A stretch of 64,000 nt of DNA from Karalla daura. Taxonomy: Eukaryota > Chordata > Actinopteri > Chaetodontiformes > Leiognathidae. Position 1 is the stretch's first letter. Every line of letters begins with the position of its first letter. The translations under genes were made by a program, and so were the position numbers. Below the pieces are notes generated by a model. The model was given only the letters and a program-made list of their open reading frames with translations. It did not search any database and was not told where the DNA came from. The stretch covers positions 3,407,525-3,471,524 of the forward strand of contig CM055211.1 in the NCBI GenBank assembly GCA_029224185.1. Reading direction: 5' to 3'. Positions 47,973 through 60,770 of the stretch are shown here, one piece after another.

Positions 47973-50747
47973 GAGAGAGCCTGTGATTTCGCAGCGGAGC
48001 AGGTCGACAGAGGTTAGCACCTTGCTGCCGCTCTGGTCCAAGCGTTCAGCTCGGTGAGCTGCTTTGTCTGGTGTTTTGTTTCCTGTCCGAGTGGAGGAGC
48101 TGCAGCCGCTGGAGAGACGAGAGAGGCAGGAACAGCTGATGTCAAGTCACCCAGACCTGGAGTGGAGCAGCTTCAGCTACGAGAACCAGCTGGTTTGTAG
48201 CAGCTAACGTCAGGAGCAGCTAACGTCAGGAGCAGCTAACACAGAGACCCAGTAGCTCAGAGCAGAAAGATATTTTAGCTGTAGGTTTTGTCTGCCTGCG
48301 ATCAAGCTTCAGCCATCAGTTGTCCACTATTTGTGTTTATCTTTTGTCTTTTCCTCGTGAGCCTTTTGGTTATTTCAACACTTCATGTTGTGCTTTTTGC
48401 TGCCTCTTTCTGTATGAAATGTTCTATGTTTGTATTCAATTTCTTCAAAAATAAACGTCATTTCATGTTTAAAGTATCTATGTGTCATTGATGTTTCTTT
48501 TCTTATGGCTCCAATACACACATGCACCTATTGAATTTCAGCTTTATTCAATGTTTGGACACTTATTTCTCTACCTTGCTGCCAGAAACCTTGCTGCCAG
48601 CTCCAAACATGGCATGATGCATTCATTCTGAATGTGCAAAGATGCAAATGTGGAGCAAGCCCTAAAGTATGCTCACGTGTTTTGTCTCATCAAAAGAATT
48701 TCATCTGTAACCATGATGAGTGTCTCATCTGTCATCAGTAGAGACAAAAATCATGAGTTGTGTCTCAGAGGATGAGGTGGCGTGGGGTGTTGTAGACAGT
48801 CAGGGTTGTACATCCACACATGAGCACCAGAGGGTTGGAGGAGGGGGGGGGGGGGGGTCGCGGCCACTAGCAGCCTCTACAGAACCCGCCCTCACAACAC
48901 ACCCCTACCCACCCCTCCAAACCACATTACCCCCCACATACACAACACCCCCCCCCCCCCCGAAAAAAATAAACTGTCGTGGAGAAGACATCTAATGACA
49001 GTGGAAAAAGTGCATGTAGAGCCGCTCTGACATCCTCTTTGAAGTGCCCCCCCCCCCCACCTAGTCGAGGGGGTGGGGGGGAGAGGGTCTCTATAGACAT
49101 GAGGTGACATGAGGTGTTGCAGACAGTCAGGGTTGTTCATCCACACATGAGCACCAGAGGGCTGGGCCATCCAAGGTGTTCAGCCCTTCTCAGGCATGTC
49201 CGACCATCCATAGTTTTGATCATCAGTCTGCTGGTTCTGCTCTCTGGAGCTCATCAGATGAAATAGCTCAGTGGGAAAGGAGAAGGCTGGGACCCCGGGA
49301 GACATGAGTTCCAGTCCTGCCTCTCTCTGTCATTTGGCAAATTTTCCTCTTTCAACCAGAAAATCCCAATGACCCCAATGCTCTGGTGCAATGATAGCAT
49401 GAGTGCTTGAAGCTGGGTGGTGTAGTGGGTACTGACCCTGACTACTGTGTGGAGAATGTGGGTTCAACTCTCACTAGGGTGTTTAAAAAATATTTTATTT
49501 TTATAACAAATATTTATTTGACTTTTATCATTGACAGATGCTTAATATTAGTTCTGAACAGCAATTTCACATGAAAAACTAGCTCAGCAGGAGAAGAGAG
49601 AAGGCTGGGACTCTAGTCGATCAATTTTGAAGTATTAGATGATTTTTTTTTTTTTTAGCAGTCACACATGCAAAGAAATAGCTCAGCAGGTTAAGACGAG
49701 GCTTGAGCTCAGGTTGACTGGTGTTCAAATCCCATCAGGGGGAGCGAGCAGGGAGGAGGGGGTAGTGGGGAGAGAGGATGAGGAGCAGGGGGTAGAGGGA
49801 AAAGAGGGGGTAGAGGGGAGAGGACAAGGAGCAGGAGGAGCAAGGGGGTAGAGGGAAAAGAGGGGGTAGAGGGGAGAGGACAAGGAGCAGGTGGAGCAGG
49901 GGGTAGAGGGGAGAGGACAAGGAGCAGGAGCAGGAGGGTGTGGAGGGAGGAGAAGAGGAGGAGGGAGGAGAAGGGGGTAGAGGAAGGAGTGGCACTGGGC
50001 AGGCAAGCATCCCAATGTCATTTACCCAATTCCAATAGCCAATCTGGAGCCAAGCCTTCTCTTATCCTGCTGAGCTATTTCACCACATCCACAGCAGTTA
50101 GGGTTAATCATCTAACATCTCAAAATTCAACCATAGAGCCCTGGAAGCCCTGGATGGAGGGACATCCCTGACAAGTGCTGAACACCTTGGATGGCCCAGC
50201 CCTCTGGTGCTCAGGTGTGGATGTACAACCCTGACTGTCTACAACACCTCATGTCCTCTCATCCTCTGAGACACAGCTGATGACTGTCGTCTTTCCTGAA
50301 ACAGATGAGACACTCATCATGGTCACAAATGAAATTCTTTTGATGAGACAAAACACTTGAGCCCACTTTAGGACTTGTTTGGAGCTTATCTTACATATCT
50401 TACCTTGCCAGGTGTCCAGGGAGTCTTCTATGATTCTACAAACGATTTTTGTAACAAGAGGGTAGGTTTTACATTTACAAGAATTATTTTGTCACGATCA
50501 AATTCACCACAGAGCCTGTTAAACATGCTCCTTATAGTGTTTGTTAGGTTCACGAGGAGAAAGACAAACGATAAACACAAATACCGGACACCTGGTGGCT
50601 GAAGCTTGACCGCAGGCAGAGAGGAAGGATGCTCAAAACCTACAGCTAAAATATCTTTCTGCTCTGAGCTACTCGGTCGATGTGTCAGCTGCTCCTGACA
50701 CCAGTCGCTTCTGCCTCTCTCGTCGCGCTGCTGAAGTCGCTGTTTTG

Positions 50748-50774
50748 TGACGTCACGTATTTGGCCACATGACC
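50748..50774 (+). promoter_or_regulatory. Cassette promoter core, unit 7 alpha
   Basis: Full CRE and GGCCACATGACC, as at 30288. Confidence 0.5.
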
Positions 50775-53076
50775 GAGAGAGCCTGTGGAGGAGCAGAGGA
50801 GCAGAGGAGCAGGTCGACAGAGGTTAGCAACCTTCTGCCGCTCTGGTCCAAGCTGTCAGCTCGGTGAGCTGCTTTGTCTGGTGTTTAGTTTCCTGTCCGA
50901 GTGGAGGAGCTGCAGCCGCTGGAGAGACGAGAGAGGCAGGAGCAGCCGATGTCAGTCACCCAGACCTGGAGCGGAGCAGCTTCTGCTACGAGAACCAGCT
51001 GGTATGTAGCAGCTAACGCCAGGAGCAGCTAACGCCAGGAGCAGCTAACACAGAGACCCGGTAGCTCAGAGCAGAAAGATATTTTGGCTGTAGCTTTTGT
51101 CTGCCTGCGATCAAGCTTCAGCCATCAGCTGTCCACTATTTGTCTTTATCTTCTGTCTTTCTCCTCGTCAGCCTTTTGCTTGTTTGTCAGCTTCGTAGAG
51201 GTTTGTGTTGTGCTTCTGTCTGCCTCCTTATGAGTGCCGTTGGTTCCCGATCAAATCGTTTCATTTCACTGCTCACCAGTGAAGAGTCATTCATTTGGGT
51301 CCCCCTCCCTGAGTTTGTACTCCTGGTCGTATCCGACCACATCAAATGGAGCCTTAACTTTGGTCCCCACTGCAAAAGTTTAAACGATGATTAAAAAACC
51401 GTTTTGACTTTAAATGGTGGTGGAAATTTTCATTAGATGTGTTTACTTTTAACTGATCTTTGTGTTATAGCCTCTTCCTATATAAAAATGTATCAGCCTC
51501 AGTGATCAAAGTATGGGAACTGTGTGGAGGTCCTTCCTAGGGTCCTTCACACCTCCTTTATCTGTCCTTTGTCTTAATCAAAGTGCCCTGCCCACAGGAC
51601 ACCAGTTGTAAAGACTTGCTCGGCTCCTGACATTTCTTTATTGTGACCAAATGGTTTTCACACTGAGGGGTGTGTTCCTGGAGGTCAGGATTAAATGCAT
51701 TGTGACCTGTCCTTCAGGGAAGCAGTCCTCTGATCCACTGGCAGTGGTCAGAGTGTGCTGTCTTCCTTCTCTGCAGAGAATAAACACTTGGTCCCTGTTC
51801 CAGTCTTGCTTTTTGATTTTCCCAGACGCATAGAGAGAAGAATTTTTCCACAACAAAATAAATAACACTTTACTGGAGGTGGAGGGACCACAGCACAGTC
51901 CAGTGTAAATTCCTAAGAGTGCCTTTCTGTATGAAATGTATTTTGGAGAAAATAAACTTTTTTTATGATATTAAAAGAACCTGTGTCATTGATGTTTATT
52001 TTCTTCTTCTCTAATTTCATCTTTGAAAATGTTTTTCTCTACATTGTTGTCCTCTGCAGAACTGATGCTTGTAGAAACATAGACAACACGATGAGGAGCA
52101 CCTTTAACGGGCTCAGTGGTTAATTTGATTATTGCAACGGGTTTATTGTGAATGCAAAACCTGCAGTCTTATTCCAAAAATCTGTTGTAGAATCATTCAG
52201 AAGTCGCTAGAGATCTGAAAACAAGGTGAGATATGTGAGCTTTCAGCTCCAAACATGGCATGATGCATTCATTCTTAATGTGCAAATGTGAAGCAAGCCC
52301 TAAAGTATGCTCAAGTCTTTTGTCTCATTAAAAGAATTTTATCTGTAACCACGATGAGTGTCTCATCTGTCATCAGTAGAGACAAAAATCACGAGTTGTG
52401 TCTCAGAGGATGAGGTGACATGAGGTGTTGTAGACAGTCAGGGTTGTACATCCACACATGAGCACCAGAGGGCTGGACCATCCAAGGTCTTCAGCACTTG
52501 TCAGGGACGTCCCTCCATCCAGGGCTTCCAGGGCTCTATAGTTGAATTTTGAGATGCTAGATGATATATATATTGTTTAAACTGCTGTGGATGTGGTGAA
52601 ATAGCTCACCAGGATAAGAGAAGGCTTGGCTCCTGGTGGACCAGGGTTGGAGTCCTGCCACCTCAACTGTTCTTTGGTGAGTTTTCGTCCTTCCACCAGA
52701 AGATCCCAATGCTCTGGTGATGTTTGAAGCTGGATGGTGTAGTGGATAGAGATGTGGGCTTCCACGTCAGCACCGGGGGTTCGAGTCCCCCTGAGGACAC
52801 ATCCGGGGAGAATAAGACACAGATGAGACACGTCCGGGGGACGAGACGGAGATGAGAGGGGAGGGCTCAGAGTGAAAAAAACAGTGAAAAGGGGGAATTA
52901 TGTTTTCAAAGGAAATGTCAATGAAGCCATTTTTTCATAAAATCCCCTCGAGGGTGCTGGTGGTTTCGTAGCTACCTATCGAGTCCCGCCCCGAGGTGTC
53001 CCTCCCTATCTAGGCCTACTCTACTGAACCGTGTGCTGCAGAGAGAGGCGGGCCCTGTACAGGGCGAATTAGCCTC

Positions 53077-53189
53077 TTATGCTATGCTATGCTATTAGCT
53101 TATGCTATGCTATTAGCTTATGCTATGCTATTAGCTTATGCTATGCTATTAGCTTATGCTATGCTATTAGCTTATGCTATGCTATTAGC
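53077..53189 (+). repeat. 18-bp minisatellite, unit 7 (6 copies)
   Basis: Same structure as unit 1. Confidence 0.95.
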
Positions 53190-54340
53190 TTTAGGTAAAT
53201 GACATTGGGATGGTTACATGCCCAGTGTCGCGGCGGCCTGGCCACCGCTGCAGCACCACGGTTCTTTACTACTACCGGATGTCCCTACCGGGAGGCGAAC
53301 CGCCTGACACCCGGCCTGCGAGACGGAAACCCGCATCAGTACCCACTACACCAACCAGCTTCAAGTGTGACTGCTTAAAAAAAAAAAAAATGTCATATAA
53401 TATTTCAAAATTAGAAAATAGAGTCCCAGCCCTCTCTCTTCTCCTGCTGAGCTTGTTTTTCACGTGAAAAAGCTGTTCAGAACTCATATTAAGCATCTAA
53501 CAATGATAAAAGTCGAATAAATATTTGTTATTAAAATAAAATATTTTTGGAACACCCTAGTGAGAGTTGAACCCACAGCCTCCACACAGTAGTCAGGGTC
53601 AGTACCCACTACACCATCCAGCTTCAAGCACTCATGTTATCACAGCACCAGAGCATTGGGGCCATTGGGATCTTCTGGTGGCAAGAGGAAAGTTTGCCAA
53701 ATGACAGAGAGAGGCAGGACTGGAACTCTGGTCTCTCAGGGTCCCAGCCTTCTCCTTTCCCACTGAGCTATTTCATCTGACGAGCTCCAGAGAGCAGAAC
53801 CAGCAGACTGATGATGATCAGAACTATGGATGGTTGGACATGCCTGAGAAGTGCTGAACACCTTGGATGGCCCAGCCCTCTGGTGCTCATGTGTGGATGT
53901 ACAACCCTGACTGTCTACAACACCTCATGTCATCTCATCCTCTGAGACACAGCTGATGACTGTCGTCTTTCCTGAAACAGATGAGACACTCATCATGGTC
54001 ACAAATGAAATTCTTTTGATGAGACAAAACACTTGAGCCCACTTTAGGACTTGTTTGGAGCTTATCTTACATATCTTACCTTGCCAGGTGTCCAGGGAGT
54101 CTTCTATGATTCTACAAACGATTTTGTAACAAGAGGGTAGGTTGGATGGTTGGACATGCCCGAGAAGTGCTGAACACCTTGGATGGTCCAGCCCTCTGGT
54201 GCTCATGTGTGGATGTACAACCCTGACTGTCTACAACACCCCATGTCTCCTCATGTCCACGACCCAGAGGCGGATGGAGGGATATAGAGGCCCCCCCCAG
54301 CGCAACGAGGCAGATGCCTTCCCCGCAGCAGTGTAATTTC

Positions 54341-54516
54341 GGGGGGGGGGGGGGGGGGGGGTAGTGGGGGGGGGGGGGTGTGTGTGAGTGGGGGGGAGTA
54401 GTAGGGGGGCGGTCGTGAGTTGGGGGGGGTGTGTGGTGGTGTGTGGGGGGGTGGTGGTGGTGTGGGTGTGGGGTGGGGGGGGGTGGGCGTGTGTGTGGGT
54501 GTGTGGGGGGGGGGGG
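54341..54516 (+). repeat. Strand-asymmetric G/T-rich tract
   Basis: About 175 bases almost entirely of G and T, with G-runs of up to 21 and only rare A or C. It replaces the CA/poly-G part of the alpha cassette in unit 7. Many runs of three or more G make quadruplex formation possible. Histidine/proline/threonine frames on the other strand are compositional. Confidence 0.85.
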
Positions 54517-54786
54517 TAGCCGGTAGCCGGTAGCATGAGGCTGCAGGATGGAAGACAGGTGAAGCCCATGGGTAGCGGTGGATTGCGAGGGGGGGTCTAT
54601 AGAGGCTGCTAGCGGCCGCGAGGCCCCCCGGGACTGAGGGGGAAGCAAGAGGAGGAGGATGAGGCTTCAACGTGGGTCTCAGAGCTTCCTTAACGATCTT
54701 TCTCCACCGTCCAGAAGAGACGCGCTCTCCGCCTCATGACCGGTGGCAGAGTCAAGAGAGGACGCGCTGCTGAAGTCGCTGGATGT

Positions 54787-54814
54787 TGACGTCACGTGTT
54801 TTGGTCATGTGACC
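54787..54814 (+). promoter_or_regulatory. Terminal cassette promoter, right edge of the array
   Basis: TGACGTCA overlaps a canonical CACGTG, then GGTCATGTGACC. This is the most perfect CRE/E-box combination in the window, and it has no downstream segment B: similarity to the array ends within about 25 bases. Confidence 0.5.
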
Positions 54815-54858
54815 GAGACAGCCTGGCTCAGCAGCTGGAGGCCGTGACTGACTGAGGA

Positions 54859-54960
54859 GGAGGAGGGGAGAGAGGGAGTAGGAGGAGCAGAAGGATGAGG
54901 AGGAGGGGGGAGAGGGAGTAGGAGGAGGGGGGGGCGGCTCGTTTAGGGGGGGTGGGCAGC
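54859..54960 (+). repeat. GA-rich block 1 of the spacer
   Basis: Purine-rich GGA/GGGGAGAGGGAGTAGGAGG blocks, followed by CGGCTCGTTTAGG and GGCAGCTAGAG. CCGTGACTGACTGAGGAGG precedes it. The same ordered motifs recur at 55221-55470 and 59697-59935. Confidence 0.7.
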
Positions 54961-55058
54961 TAGAGTCCGTGTCCCCCCCCCTCCTCTGCAGTCAGGATAG
55001 TTTCCTTTATGGAGCCAAAATCAGCCAGTATCATAGTGGGATCACTGGGGTCACCATG

Positions 55059-55084
55059 CCCCCCCCCCCCCCCCCCCCCCCCCC
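55059..55084 (+). repeat. Poly-C tract (26 C)
   Basis: Uninterrupted run of 26 C. A second, shorter run is at about 55149-55164. Confidence 0.9.
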
Positions 55085-55220
55085 AACAGACTGTGCTACA
55101 CTCCCGGTTGAACTTCACTGTGTTGAGAGGCTGTCTGTCTCACTGGCATCACCCCCCCCCCCCCCTCTCCCGTAAAGAGGGGAGGGTGTGGGGGGGTATC
55201 GAGGTTGCAACCCACCTCCT

Positions 55221-55470
55221 CCCCCCACACTGAGGGAGGAGGAGGGGGAGAGGGAGTCGGAGGAGGAGGAGGATGAGGAGGAGGGGGGAGAGGAAGGAGG
55301 GGGAGGAGGGGGGAGAAGGAGGAGGAAGAGGAGGGGGGGGCGGCTCGGGTAGGCGGGGGGGCAGCTCGAGGCCGTGACTGACTGAGGAGGAGGGGGGAGA
55401 GGGAGGAAGAGGAGGGGGAGAGCGAGAAGGGGAGGAGTAGGAGAAGGAGGGGGGAGAGGGAGTCGGAGGA
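55221..55470 (+). repeat. GA-rich block 2 of the spacer
   Basis: GGA-rich DNA with CGGCTCGGGTAGG ... GGCAGCTCGAGG ... CCGTGACTGACTGAGGAGG in the same order as blocks 1 and 3. Confidence 0.7.
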
Positions 55471-55479
55471 TCATTGCTG

Positions 55480-57060
55480 GTTGTTGCTTTCACAATGCTG
55501 TGTTTGCACCTGAATGAAAAATAATATCAAGCTCTGTGCGCACAAAGGCATTTAGCTAGGGCCTGTTTGTCAATGCAGTGAGTCACAGTTAACCTTCTTT
55601 TGACATCTGTGATGTTCATATCATTTTGTTTTAGCCGATAAGCAGGTGTGTTTCTGCTTCTTAACACACACACACACACACACACAGACAGTTGCTGAAA
55701 GCAGATACTCAGTGAAATTCCTTCCATGGTGAAGATGAGAGTCAGAGCGTGGTGTTGTGGAGGTCAGGATGTGTAGCGCTATCTGCTCTGTTTACATGAG
55801 CTTGTGGGAGAAGTTGGTCTCCAGGGATCTCCTGACACAAAGGTCTGGGTCAGGGGGAGTAAGGCCAATTTCTCCCACACGCTCCACTCTATTATACTGT
55901 CACTGCTAGCCACTCTGCTAGCCACATTTGCTCATAACCAAATAGTGTCTGGCTGCAGGCAGCTGGTTTCATTATTAGCTGGTTTTGCCGAGCTCGTGCA
56001 GATGGAGAGAGTGAAGAAAAAGAATCAGAGCGTTGAAGGCCGAGTTGAGAGCCAAGTCTGTCAAAATCTGGCTACCGTGTGTGTGTGTGTGTATGCGTGT
56101 GTGTCCATCTGTTTCTGTGTGGTCAGTCTGTCTGTGGACACACCCTCATACTGTACTCGCACTCTCTTTTTCTCTCTCTTTCTCTCTCACACACACACAC
56201 ATGCACTGTGTGAAGCGAGCCAGGCCTGCAGACAACCACAGTGGTGGCTGAGAGTCAGCCAGAGATGGCAGCGCCTGCCTACACAGACCTGGGAGCTGTC
56301 AGGTGAGGACAGGGAGGTGACAGGTGCCGCTGTTATGTGCAAAGCTGCAGCTCTGCAGTTTGGACAGGAGCCAGGCCTGGGTCGTGGTAATCTCAGTTTT
56401 ACGGGAGGTTAAGAGAGGAGAAGGAGAGGAGAAAGTGGGAGAACAGCTTGGAAGAGAATCCGAGAGCGAACACGGCTTAGAGACTGAAAAAGGAAACAAA
56501 GAAGGGGAGACTGAGGTGGGAAATAAAGACATCTTTGTCAAACTCCACGCCTCTCTCTCTCTGTCTTTGCTGCCTCCGTCCTCGTCATAAATTGAGTTGT
56601 TTCATTTGAACGATCAAGTTTTTGGCCTCGCTCAGCATGACTGGCTCGTTTGTCTGCTTTTACTACCACAACTTCATTGTCCATCATCTGGGTAAAAACT
56701 TTTAAGCTAGGCACTCTTTAACCTTCCCTCATTAAAAGCTAGCGTGGGAACACATGTCCAACTTCAACAACTGAGGCTCCAGTTTTCTGCCGCACAGTGT
56801 TGCGTTTGAGGAGGAGGAGGACATGAAGACAAAATAAGACATTAGATTATAGTTTCTCACCCTCCATACCCGTCAGATGAGATGAGAAAAACAATTTGAC
56901 AACAAGAGAGAGGTCCAGACATTTCTTGACACACTTGCTATGAAAAACATGGCCTAAAAGACAGGAGACACTCCCTGTCATTTCCAGTCATTACCACTGT
57001 AAATAGCGAGCGGTCACCCCGAGTTTGGGAATGGCAGCTGGACAGTTGAGGGAGGACGAG
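55480..57060. other. Single-copy spacer DNA, no gene identified
   Basis: It contains a CA microsatellite (about 55664-55685), GT-rich and CT-rich stretches (56081-56105, 56160-56200) and several open frames without recognisable domains. The only exon-like signal is ATG at 56265 in a good Kozak context, opening 12 codons up to a donor AG|GTGAGG at 56301-56308. Nothing confirms it. Confidence 0.5.
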
Positions 57061-57061
57061 T

Positions 57062-57910
57062 AGGCAGCAGAGGTAAAATCAACTGGTGTTTTATTCACCC
57101 GGTACAAAAGAAAAGGTGGCAGGAACCAAAAAGAAACAATGCAAAATGCAAAGCACAGCAAAACAAGATGTAGCTCTACTCTCTGGTTTACTAGCCAAGT
57201 AACCTACACAGCCTCACTGCAAGGATGGGTCTCTCCTCTCTCCCCCCCAGGTAGACTGAGGTCTCCACAATCTCCACACCTGTTCCCTGGATTGGACTCA
57301 ACCAATCCAGAGAACAGGTAACCTCCTCCCAAAACATATTTACATTAATCACAAATCATAGTAAATAGAAATAAACACAATAACAGTGACCAAACAACCA
57401 TATATAATTATGAGACCACCACCAAATTAACATAATCCTTTATTCTAACCAAAAACACACGAAACACCCCTCCACGGCGCACAGTGTACCAAACCCCAGC
57501 TCCAGGGGTGGAGTTAAAACCCCGGCACCGGCAGTGGGCCGGCTTCTGCGTGGGAGCCGTGGAGCTGGAGCCGCTGGTGTGTCGTGCCTGTTCGGCGTGG
57601 TGTGCTGGTGACCGAGATGAGAAACTACGGCTGGGTGTAAGTGAAAATGGGACCGGGTTGCGGGTACCTCGCTACCCGGTGGTGATGGTGTCGAGGTCAG
57701 TTTTGGGGAAATGAAATGATCGGTTTGCGACGATGTGACTGTGGCTGCAGCGGAGCGGCGTGCTCCAGCGCGTGGTGCGCGATGGCGTCGGCACGTCACC
57801 AAACTCCACCGCAGCCAATGCTTGTGCACAAATGCACAAGCATCACCGCACTACCCCTTCACACTTAAACTGAACGAACACAGATCACAATCACCCGGTG
57901 TATTGTTTAT
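57062..57910 (-). mobile_element. Candidate interspersed element with hairpin
   Basis: Read on the minus strand, this stretch begins in GC-rich DNA and ends in GAATAAAAC near 57090. An almost perfect inverted repeat (17-base arms at 57279-57295 and 57302-57318, one mismatch, loop ACTCAA) sits near its end. This composition suggests an LTR-like or non-autonomous element. No terminal repeat, target-site duplication or coding domain was established, so the class is open. Confidence 0.3.
57279..57318. repeat. Short inverted repeat / hairpin
   Basis: CCTGTTCCCTGGATTGG and CCAATCCAGAGAACAGG around a six-base loop, pairing at 16 of 17 positions. Confidence 0.85.
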
Positions 57911-57936
57911 CTGCACCGAGAGGGAAACGAGTCCGG

Positions 57937-57940
<4 letters not shown>

Positions 57941-57970
<30 letters not shown>
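57941..57970 (+). repeat. (TC)15 microsatellite
   Basis: Thirty bases of perfect TC dinucleotide. Confidence 0.95.
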
Positions 57971-59685
<1,715 letters not shown>

Positions 59686-59696
59686 CTGTGCTCTCA

Positions 59697-59935
59697 GGAG
59701 GAGGAGGAGGGGGGAGAGGGAGGAGGAAGAGGGGGGGGGGCAGGGGGAGAGGGAGGAGGAAGAGGAGGGGGGGGCGGCTCGGGTAGGGGGGTTGGCAGCT
59801 AGAGGCTGCGACTGACTGAGGAGGAGGGGGGGGGTAGGAGGAGGGGGGGGTAGGAGGAGGGGGGGGTAGGAGGAGGGGGGGGGTAGGAGGGGGGGGGGTA
59901 GGAGGGGGGGGGGGGTAGGAGGAGGAGGGGACATG
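59697..59935 (+). repeat. GA-rich block 3, beside the inverted unit
   Basis: GGAGGAAGAGG and GGGGGTAGGAGG repeats, with CGGCTCGGGTAGG ... GGCAGCTAGAGG ... CTGACTGAGGAGG. This is the same motif order as blocks 1 and 2 and the same strand as both, although the array unit beside it is inverted. Confidence 0.7.
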
Positions 59936-59956
59936 AGGGGTCAGGTCCACACATGA

Positions 59957-59968
59957 GCACCAGAGGGC
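59957..59968 (+). promoter_or_regulatory. CTCF-like core at the edge of the inverted unit
   Basis: GCACCAGAGGGC, only about 10 bases inside the left boundary of the inverted unit, so the rearrangement junction cuts the repeated module itself. Confidence 0.35.
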
Positions 59969-60652
59969 TGGACCATCCAAGGTGTTCAGCACTTCTCAGG
60001 CATGTCCAACCATCCATAGTTCTGATCATCATCAGTCTGCTGGTTCTGCTCTCTGGTGCTCGTCAGATGAAATAGCTCAGTGGGAAAGGAGAAGGCTGGG
60101 ACCCTGGGAGACCAGAGTTCCAGTCCTGTCTCTCTCTGTCATTTGGCAAACTTTCCTCTTTCCACCAGAAGATCCCAATGATCCCAATGCTCTGGTGCTG
60201 TGATAACATGAGTGCTTGAAGCTGGATGGTGTAGTGGGTACTGACCCTGACTACTGTGTGGAGACTGTGGGTTCAACTCTCACTAGGGTGTTTAAAAAAC
60301 ATTTTATTTTTATGACAAATATTTATTTGGCTTTTATCATTGACAGATGCTTAATATGAGTTCTGAACAGCTTTTTCACGTGAAAAACAAGCTCAGCAGG
60401 AGAAGAGAGAGGGCTGGGACTCTATTTTCTAATTTTGAAATATTATATGACATTTTTTTTTTTTTTAGCAGTCACACTTGAAGCTGGTTGGTGTAGTGGG
60501 TACTGATGCGGGTTTCCGTCTCGCAGGCCGGGTGTCAGGCGGTTCGCCTCCCGGTAGGGACATCCGGTAGTAGTAAAGAACCGTGGTGCTGCAGCGGTGG
60601 CCAGGCCGCCGCGACACTGGGCATGTAACCATCCAAATGTCATTTACCTAAA

Positions 60653-60770
60653 GCTAATAGCATAGCATAGCATAAGCTAATAGCATAGCATAAGCTAATA
60701 GCATAGCATAAGCTAATAGCATAGCATAAGCTAATAGCATAGCATAAGCTAATAGCATAGCATAGCATAA
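60653..60770 (-). repeat. 18-bp minisatellite, inverted unit (6 copies)
   Basis: 23-bp copies at both ends and four 18-bp copies between. The double 23-bp arrangement resembles units 2 and 3, not unit 7. Confidence 0.95.

Larger units (their letters stand above)
44100..50901 (+). repeat. Array unit 6 (Y type, short, 6.80 kb)
   Basis: The unit holds alpha 44100-48091 and beta 48092-50901. It is nearly indistinguishable from unit 4: four minisatellite copies, no extra T, GGGGCCAATGGG and CRE TGACGTCT. The G-run is one shorter (G12, 47509-47520). Confidence 0.9.
50902..54835 (+). repeat. Array unit 7 (X type, truncated, diverged right end)
   Basis: Alpha only. It has six minisatellite copies, the extra T and the 13-base deletion of unit 5. 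Identity with the other units is high up to about 54296. From 54297 the CA/poly-G part is replaced by a G/T-rich tract, after which a diverged copy of the pre-promoter segment resumes (54517-54835), ending in a cassette promoter. Similarity to the array then stops. Confidence 0.85.

Noticed and set aside
54112..54670. Proline/histidine/threonine-rich proteins on the minus strand
   Set aside because: Purely the translation of G/T-rich low-complexity DNA.
6044..54835. Ribosomal DNA, histone or 5S arrays as an explanation for the tandem units
   Set aside because: No rRNA core sequences, histone frames or 5S internal promoter were recognised in the units.
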